A DNA stretch of 64,000 nt. It comes from Streptomyces wuyuanensis (lineage in GTDB: Bacteria > Actinomycetota > Actinomycetes > Streptomycetales > Streptomycetaceae). The notes beneath the pieces were generated by a model, which did no database searches, was not told the DNA's origin, and saw nothing but the letters and a program-made list of their open reading frames with translations. How positions within the stretch are numbered: the stretch's first letter is position 1; each line of letters begins with the position of its first letter. The stretch is taken from the NCBI RefSeq assembly GCF_900103455.1, contig NZ_FNHI01000015.1, positions 124,001 to 188,000 of the forward strand. Direction: 5' to 3'. The position numbers were made by a program, and so were the translations under genes. Below, in pieces: positions 58,554 through 64,000 of the stretch.

Positions 58554-61163
58554 ATGACGGATCACCAGGCCGGAGACCGGGCCGGAGACCAGGCGGGGCG
58601 TCCGACCGCCAACGCCATGCGCCGCGCCCTCAGGCGGGCCCGGGACGGCGTCGCGCTCGACATCGGCGAGGCCGCCGTGCTGCTGCAGGCGCGGGGCGCG
58701 GACCTGGAGGACCTGTGCGCGTCCGCGGCGCGCGTGCGGGACGCCGGGCTGGAGGCGGCGGGGCGGCCCGGCGTCATCACGTACTCGAAGAGCGTGTTCG
58801 TCCCGCTCACGAGACTGTGCCGGGACAAATGCCACTACTGCACCTTCGCCACCGTCCCCGGCAAGCTCCGTCGCGCCGGCCACGGGATGTTCATGTCGCC
58901 CGACGAGGTGCTGGACATCGCGCGGCGCGGAGCCGAACTGGGCTGCAAGGAAGCCCTCATCACCCTCGGCGACAAGCCGGAGGACCGCTGGCCGGAGGCG
59001 CGCGAGTGGCTGGAGGCGGAGGGGTACGACGACACCATCGCCTACGTACGCGCCATGGCGATCCGCATCCTGGAGGAGACGGGACTCCTTCCCCACCTCA
59101 ACCCGGGCGTGTTGACCTGGACGGACTTCCAGCGGCTCAAGCCCGTCGCCCCCTCCATGGGCATGATGCTGGAGACCACCGCCACCCGCCTCTGGTCCGA
59201 GCCCGGCGGCCCGCACCACGGATCGCCCGACAAGGAGCCGGCGGTGCGGCTGCGGGTGCTGGAGGACGCCGGGCGCAGCTCCGTCCCGTTCACCAGCGGG
59301 CTGCTGATCGGGATCGGCGAGACGTACGAGGAGCGCGCGGACTCGCTGTTCGCGCTGCGCCGGGTCTCCCGCGCCTACCACGGCATCCAGGAGCTGATCA
59401 TCCAGAACTTCCGCGCCAAGCCCGACACGGCGATGCGCGGGATGCCGGACGCCGACCTGGACGACCTCGTCGCCACGATCGCCGTCGCCCGGCACATCAT
59501 GGGACCCTCCGGCTGCCTCCAGGCGCCGCCGAACCTCGTGGACGAGGAGTACGGACGCCTCATCGCCGCCGGCATCGACGACTGGGGCGGGGTGTCGCCG
59601 CTGACGCCCGACCACGTCAACCCCGAGCGGCCGTGGCCCCAGATCGACCTGCTCGCCGAGCGGTCCGCGGCCGAGGGCTTCCGACTGCGCGAACGGCTCG
59701 CCGTGTACCCGGAGTTCGTCCGGCGCGGCGAGCCCTGGCTGGACCCACGGCTGCTCCCGCACGTGCGGGCCCTCGCCGACCCCGAGACCGGTCTCGCGAA
59801 CGAGGGCGCGCTGCCCGTGGGCCTGCCCTGGCAGGAACCGGACGAGGGCTTCGTCGCGAGCGGGCGGACCGATCTGCACCGCACCATCGACACCGACGGC
59901 CGGACCTCGGACCGCCGGGACGACTTCGACGAGGTGTACGGGGACTGGGGCGCCCTGCGCGAGGCGGCGGCGCCCGGCATGGTCCCGTCGCGGATCGACA
60001 CCGACGTACGGCACGCTCTGGCCACGGCGGCGGACGATCCGACGAAACTCACCGACGACGAGGCCCTCGCGCTGCTCCACGCCGACGGGCCCGCGCTGGA
60101 CGCGCTCTGCTCGATCGCCGACGACCTGCGCCGTGACGTCGTCGGCGACGACGTCACGTACATCGTCACCCGCAACATCAACTTCACCAACGTCTGCTAC
60201 ACCGGCTGCCGCTTCTGCGCCTTCGCCCAGCGCCGCACCGACGCCGACGCGTACACGCTGTCGCTGGACCAGGTCGCCGACCGCGCCCGGCAGGCGTGGG
60301 ACGTCGGCGCGGTCGAGGTGTGCATGCAGGGCGGTATCCACCCCGACCTGCCCGGCACCGCGTACTTCGACATCGCCCGGGCCGTGAAGCAGCGCGTCCC
60401 CGGCATGCACGTGCACGCGTTCTCGCCCATGGAGGTCGTCAACGGCGCCACACGCACGGGCATGTCGATCCGCGAGTGGCTGACCGCGGCCAAGGAGGCC
60501 GGACTGGACTCCATCCCCGGGACGGCCGCGGAGATCCTCGACGACGAGGTGCGGTGGGTGCTCACGAAGGGCAAGCTGCCCACCGCCACCTGGATCGAGG
60601 TCGTCACCACCGCCCACGAACTGGGCATCCGCTCGTCGTCGACGATGATGTACGGGCATGTCGACCAGCCCCGGCACTGGCTGGGCCACTTCCGCACCCT
60701 GTCCCGCATCCAGCAGGAGACGGGCGGGTTCACCGAGTTCGTGACACTGCCCTTCATCCACACCAACGCCCCCGTCTATCTCGCCGGCATCGCCCGCCCC
60801 GGCCCCACGACCCGCGACAACCGCGCCGTCACGGCGATGGCCCGGCTGCTGCTCCACCCGCACATCCCCAACATCCAGACCAGCTGGGTGAAGCTCGGCG
60901 CGGACGGCGCCGCGGAGATGCTGCGCTCCGGGGCGAACGACCTGGGCGGCACGCTGATGGAGGAGACCATCTCCCGGATGGCAGGGTCGGGTTACGGCTC
61001 GTACCGCTCCATCCGCGACCTGACCGCCATCGCCGAGTCCGCCGGTCGTCCGTCGAGGCCCCGTACGACGCTGTACGGCGAGGTCCCGGCGGAACGGCAG
61101 CGCACCGCGACGGACTCCGACGGCCACCTCCCGGAGTTGCTGCCGGTGCTGGAACAGGGCTGA
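58554..61163 (+). CDS. fbiC: FO synthase, bifunctional CofG/CofH (FbiC)
   Basis: An 869-residue double radical-SAM enzyme that makes FO (7,8-didemethyl-8-hydroxy-5-deazariboflavin) from tyrosine and 5-amino-6-ribitylaminouracil, the chromophore of cofactor F420. The CofG half has the cluster motif C89-x3-C93-x2-C96 ('CRDKCHYC') and 'TLGDKPEDRWPEAREWL'; the CofH half has C548-x3-C552-x2-C555 ('CYTGCRFC') and 'VCMQGGIHPDLPGTAYFDI'. The fused form is normal for actinobacteria. ATG 58554 gives the usual length. The gene is alone. Its product would feed the F420-type enzymes at 10698, 14403, 33151 and 46147. Confidence 0.97.
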   Translation: MTDHQAGDRAGDQAGRPTANAMRRALRRARDGVALDIGEAAVLLQARGADLEDLCASAARVRDAGLEAAGRPGVITYSKSVFVPLTRLCRDKCHYCTFATVPGKLRRAGHGMFMSPDEVLDIARRGAELGCKEALITLGDKPEDRWPEAREWLEAEGYDDTIAYVRAMAIRILEETGLLPHLNPGVLTWTDFQRLKPVAPSMGMMLETTATRLWSEPGGPHHGSPDKEPAVRLRVLEDAGRSSVPFTSGLLIGIGETYEERADSLFALRRVSRAYHGIQELIIQNFRAKPDTAMRGMPDADLDDLVATIAVARHIMGPSGCLQAPPNLVDEEYGRLIAAGIDDWGGVSPLTPDHVNPERPWPQIDLLAERSAAEGFRLRERLAVYPEFVRRGEPWLDPRLLPHVRALADPETGLANEGALPVGLPWQEPDEGFVASGRTDLHRTIDTDGRTSDRRDDFDEVYGDWGALREAAAPGMVPSRIDTDVRHALATAADDPTKLTDDEALALLHADGPALDALCSIADDLRRDVVGDDVTYIVTRNINFTNVCYTGCRFCAFAQRRTDADAYTLSLDQVADRARQAWDVGAVEVCMQGGIHPDLPGTAYFDIARAVKQRVPGMHVHAFSPMEVVNGATRTGMSIREWLTAAKEAGLDSIPGTAAEILDDEVRWVLTKGKLPTATWIEVVTTAHELGIRSSSTMMYGHVDQPRHWLGHFRTLSRIQQETGGFTEFVTLPFIHTNAPVYLAGIARPGPTTRDNRAVTAMARLLLHPHIPNIQTSWVKLGADGAAEMLRSGANDLGGTLMEETISRMAGSGYGSYRSIRDLTAIAESAGRPSRPRTTLYGEVPAERQRTATDSDGHLPELLPVLEQG

Positions 61164-61653
61164 GCCGGCGCCCGGTGATCGCCGGGGCGGGCGAAGGCCC
61201 GTGATGTGAGTCACGCCGGGCGGTCGGCGGCCCCCCACCCCCGGCCGTCCACGGCCCGGCGGCCCCACCACCGGCCGTCCACGGCCTGGTCGGCCGTCCG
61301 GCTGGCCGTCGGCCGTTCCGCCCGGTCAGCGCCGGGCACCGGCCCGCGCCGGGGCCATCGGCGCGACGCGACTGCCGTCCCGCCTGCGACTCCCGCCCCG
61401 CCCACGCGACAGCCGTCGCCGTGCCTGTGCGACGGCTGTCGCTCCGGGCACGCGTCGGCGGCCGTGACGACGACGGCGACGGTGCAGGTCACGGCGCCCC
61501 GCGGCGGTGTCGCACCGCACCGGGAACGGTGATCGGAACCGGGCCGAAGCTGACCGTCGCATTCCGCTTCATAAGCCGTTCCGGCTGGATTCCGCCCATG
61601 AAGCGATCTCTCGCGGTCGATTACAGTGCTGCGCACGAGAAGGGGGGAGCCGC
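61164..61653. other. Intergenic region, 490 bp
   Basis: Between fbiC and the ADP-ribosylglycohydrolase-like gene. Early part: short direct repeats of CCGGCCGTCCACGGCC (about 61241-61256 and 61272-61287). Later part (61550-61640) is less GC-rich and likely holds the downstream promoter, with AAGGGGGGAG before the GTG. A Crp-like motif is at 61201-61214. No gene seen. Confidence 0.45.
61201..61214. promoter_or_regulatory. Crp-like motif GTG-N6-GNCAC
   Basis: GTGATGTGAGTCAC fits the streptomycete Crp pattern, and CGTGA-N6-TCACG around it is a perfect dyad. It lies 38 bp past fbiC and 440 bp from the next start, so function is doubtful. Confidence 0.3.
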
Positions 61654-62769
61654 GTGACCACACCGGCCGCAGCCGTCTGGGGACGTGCCGAGCAGCAGGA
61701 CTTCCGCGCCCGGGTGCGCGGCTGCCTGCTGGGCGGGGCAGTCGGCGACGCACTGGGTGCCGGGATCGCCGCGCTGTCGCTGGACGAGATACGCGCCGCC
61801 CACGGACCGGACGGGGCTGCCGACCTGGTCCCCGCCTACGGCCGCCGCGGTGCCGTCACCGCCGCCACCCAGCTGACCCTCTTCACGGTCGACGGCCTCA
61901 TACGCGCCCAGGTCCGCCGGGACACCGGCGCCTGGCACCCGCCGACCGACGTCCACAGAGCCCATCTGCGCTGGGCGGCCACCCAGCGGGACTGGGGCCC
62001 CGACGAGCGCCGCAAGGACAACGGCTGGCTCGCCCGCGAGGAATGGCTCTACACGCGTCGCGACCCGAGCCGCTCCTGCCTCACCGGCCTCGCCGACGAG
62101 GTCCTCGGCACGGTCGACAAGCCCAAGAACCCCACCGCCCGCGACGCCGGGGCGGTCGTCCGCTCCGCGCCCTTCGGACTGCTCGTGGGCTGGGAGCCGC
62201 AGCTGGTCTGCCAGCTCGCCGTGGAGTGCGCGGCGCAGACCCACGGCCACCCCACCGCGTACCTCTCGGCCGGCGCCTTCGCCGTGATCGTCCACGGGCT
62301 GGCCCGCGGCGAGACCGTCGACGGCTCCGTCCAGCGGGCGCTGTCCCTCCTCACGAACAGGCCCGGCCACCAGCCCGTGACCGACGCGCTCAAGCAGGCG
62401 CTCGGCGCCGTACGCCAGGGCATCCCGAGCCCCACCCGCATCGATGCCCTCGGCGATCCCGAGAACGCCGAGGACGCTCTCGCCGTCGCCGTCTACTGCA
62501 CCCTCGTCGGTGAGGACGTCCGCCACGGACTCCGCCTGGCCGTCAACCACGACGGCCCCTCCCACACCACCGGCACCCTCTGCGGCGCCCTCCTGGGCGC
62601 GCTCCACGGCGAGACGGCCCTCCCGCCCGCCTGGCTGGCCGAACTCGAGGGCCGTTCCACCATCCTCGAACTCGCCGACGACTTCGCCATGGAGATGACC
62701 CAGGGACCGGCCCTGCACGGCCCCGCCGCCTCCGCCCCCGGTTGGCTCCAGCGCTATCCGCGCGGCTGA
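61654..62769 (+). CDS. ADP-ribosylglycohydrolase-like protein with altered metal motifs
   Basis: A 371-residue protein of the ADP-ribosylglycohydrolase (DraG-like) fold: 'RVRGCLLGGAVGDALGAGIAAL' (GDALG 31-35), 'AGAVVRSAPFGLLVG' and 'HGHPTAYLSAGAFAVIVHGLARGE' are intact. Active members bind two Mg ions through a T-D-D-T motif; here residues 69-72 read T-A-A-T. The late Gly-Asp-x-Asp motif is also replaced ('NHDGPSHTTG', 298-307). It therefore probably lacks hydrolase activity and may bind ADP-ribose or a partner. GTG 61654 has AAGGGGGGAG upstream. It stands alone. Confidence 0.82.
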   Translation: MTTPAAAVWGRAEQQDFRARVRGCLLGGAVGDALGAGIAALSLDEIRAAHGPDGAADLVPAYGRRGAVTAATQLTLFTVDGLIRAQVRRDTGAWHPPTDVHRAHLRWAATQRDWGPDERRKDNGWLAREEWLYTRRDPSRSCLTGLADEVLGTVDKPKNPTARDAGAVVRSAPFGLLVGWEPQLVCQLAVECAAQTHGHPTAYLSAGAFAVIVHGLARGETVDGSVQRALSLLTNRPGHQPVTDALKQALGAVRQGIPSPTRIDALGDPENAEDALAVAVYCTLVGEDVRHGLRLAVNHDGPSHTTGTLCGALLGALHGETALPPAWLAELEGRSTILELADDFAMEMTQGPALHGPAASAPGWLQRYPRG

Positions 62770-62844
62770 GAGCGGACCGGGCGCAAAGGCCCCGGATCGA
62801 CCGACGGCGTCCCTCTCGGTACCGGGCCCTTGCCAAGGGGATCC

Positions 62845-64000
62845 TCAGCCGTCCGCGCCCTCCTTGACCGGCGGCACCTCGCTCGGCCCTGCCGGTGCCG
62901 GGACCGCCGCCGCGGCCGGGTCGTCGTCGCCGTTGATCCTCGCCAGCACCAGATCCCTCTCGGGCGTGTCCTCGGGCTTGATGAAGCCGACGAGGACGTA
63001 CACGATCAGTGAGATCGCGAGCGGCACCGAGACCTTGTACTGCAGCGGCGTACCGCCGTCGATGCCCCAGCTGATCGGGTAGTTGACCAGCCAGAAGGCG
63101 AGCAGGCCGAGCCCCCAGCTGCTCAGCGCCGCCGTCGGACCCGACCGGCGGAAGGACTTGAGCAGGCCGAGCATGAACGGAATCGCGATCGGGCCCATCA
63201 GACCGGCCACCCAGGTGATGACGACGGTGATGATGTTCTTGAAGGTCGGCGAGTTCACCTGGGTGGCGATCGCCATCGACAGTCCGAGGAAGGCGACCGT
63301 CGTCCAGCGGGCCGCGAACAGCCCGGCGCGCTCGCTCCACGTCCGCGCCTTCCTGGAGAGCACCGGCATGATGTCGCGGGTGAAGACGGCGGCGATCGCG
63401 TTGGCGTCCGACGAGCACATGGCCATCGTGTGCGAGAAGAATCCGACGATGACCAGGCCCAGCAGGCCGTGCGGCAGCAACTGCTCGGTCATCAGGGCGT
63501 ACGAGTCCGAGGCGTCCGGCTTCTGCGCCTCCACCAGCAGCGGCGCGCACCACATCGGGAAGAACAGGACCAGCGGCCACACGAACCAGAGGAGGGCGGA
63601 GAGCCGGACCGAACGTGTGGCCTCGCGTGCGTTGGCGGTCGCCATGTAGCGCTGCGCCTGGTTCCACATTCCGCCGTTGTACTCGAACGTCTTGATGAAG
63701 AGGAAGGCGAGGAGGAAGGTCACGGTGTACGGGCCGGCGGTGGGGGCTCCGTGGCCCTGCAGCTCCGGTTCGTCCCAGATCGTCCAGAAGGTCGAGAAGC
63801 CGTCGAGCTCCCCCATCACGGCGACGAGCATCGCGATGCCGGCGAAGAACTGGATGACGAACTGGCCCATCTCCGTGAGGGCGTCCGCCCAGAGGCCGCC
63901 GACCGTGCAGTAGATGCCGGTGATGACGCCGGTGATGAGGATGCCCTGGTTGAGTGAGATCCCGGTGAACACCGAGAGCAGTGTGGCGATCGCCGCCCAC
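62845..64000 (-). CDS. Sodium:solute symporter (SSS family), 5' end missing
   Basis: A partial SSS-family transporter, about 385 residues visible; the gene continues past the right edge. At least nine hydrophobic helices are seen, with 'YCTVGGLWADALTEMGQFVIQFFAGIAML', 'FEYNGGMWNQAQRYMATANAREATRSVRLSALLWFV' and 'FFSHTMAMCSSDANAIAAVFTRDIM', the conserved helices that line the sodium and substrate sites. The C-terminus is an acidic/Ala-Pro cytoplasmic tail. It would import an organic solute with sodium; the solute is unknown. Confidence 0.88.
   Translation of the reverse strand, partial: WAAIATLLSVFTGISLNQGILITGVITGIYCTVGGLWADALTEMGQFVIQFFAGIAMLVAVMGELDGFSTFWTIWDEPELQGHGAPTAGPYTVTFLLAFLFIKTFEYNGGMWNQAQRYMATANAREATRSVRLSALLWFVWPLVLFFPMWCAPLLVEAQKPDASDSYALMTEQLLPHGLLGLVIVGFFSHTMAMCSSDANAIAAVFTRDIMPVLSRKARTWSERAGLFAARWTTVAFLGLSMAIATQVNSPTFKNIITVVITWVAGLMGPIAIPFMLGLLKSFRRSGPTAALSSWGLGLLAFWLVNYPISWGIDGGTPLQYKVSVPLAISLIVYVLVGFIKPEDTPERDLVLARINGDDDPAAAAVPAPAGPSEVPPVKEGADG

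Noticed and set aside
61201..61214. Crp site controlling fbiC or the ADP-ribosylglycohydrolase-like gene
   Set aside because: It is downstream of fbiC and 440 bp from the next start; listed as a weak motif only.

Overview
The window reads as a chromosomal segment of a streptomycete or close actinobacterial relative. Evidence: very high G+C with G/C-ending codons, GTG starts and ATGA/GTGA overlaps, XRE-DUF5753/DUF397 pairs, an AfsR/SARP-type regulator, an RHS toxin locus with a type-VII-like N-terminus, a bifunctional FO synthase (fbiC) and many F420/flavin-type enzymes. No tRNA, rRNA, CRISPR array or insertion sequence was recognised.

Region by region. 86-2309: FAD monooxygenase diverging from a DoxX-like protein and a DUF35 (zinc-ribbon/OB-fold) protein. 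2278-5514: a HEAT-like repeat protein, two decayed genes and an internally duplicated DUF397 gene. 5523-11126: an exported-type phosphatase/nuclease-fold enzyme, a DUF4034-like protein, a secreted tripeptidyl-aminopeptidase-like hydrolase and two split-barrel (PNPOx-like) flavoproteins. 11304-15803: thiolase-like lipid-transfer protein, acyl-CoA dehydrogenase, Ddn-like protein and a TetR regulator. 16062-21475: VOC protein, PknD-like Ser/Thr kinase with a PQQ propeller, membrane protein and ATP-grasp enzyme. 21516-25542: crotonase, DUF35 and Ltp2-like proteins diverging from a FadD3-like CoA ligase. 25607-29010: a repeat-peptide gene beside a large SARP regulator. 29194-39724: amidohydrolases, thioesterase, PucR-like regulator, two LLM oxidoreductases, SDR and aldehyde dehydrogenase. 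39957-46977: APC permease, epoxide hydrolase, MarR/SDR divergon, PHP metallohydrolase and another LLM enzyme. 47183-49281: ASCH protein and an intact XRE/DUF397/ATPase set. 49272-58026: a polymorphic-toxin island with an RHS toxin operon and a displaced toxin-tip/immunity cassette. 58554-64000: fbiC, an ADP-ribosylglycohydrolase-like protein with altered metal motifs, and a truncated sodium:solute symporter.

The strongest unifying signal is a 15-bp palindrome, consensus CTGACGGNNCGTCAG, found nine times, always at gene starts: before the DoxX-DUF35 pair, the lipid-transfer protein, the acyl-CoA dehydrogenase, the Ltp2-like/FadD3-like divergon, the amidohydrolase and both LLM enzymes (twice for one), plus a degenerate copy over the start codon of the TetR gene at 15156-15803. 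This suggests one TetR repressor controlling a dispersed acyl-CoA catabolic pathway (CoA ligation, dehydrogenation, hydration, retro-aldol side-chain cleavage by Ltp/DUF35 proteins, F420/flavin redox steps). The substrate cannot be told from the sequence. FbiC would supply the F420 precursor used by several of these enzymes.
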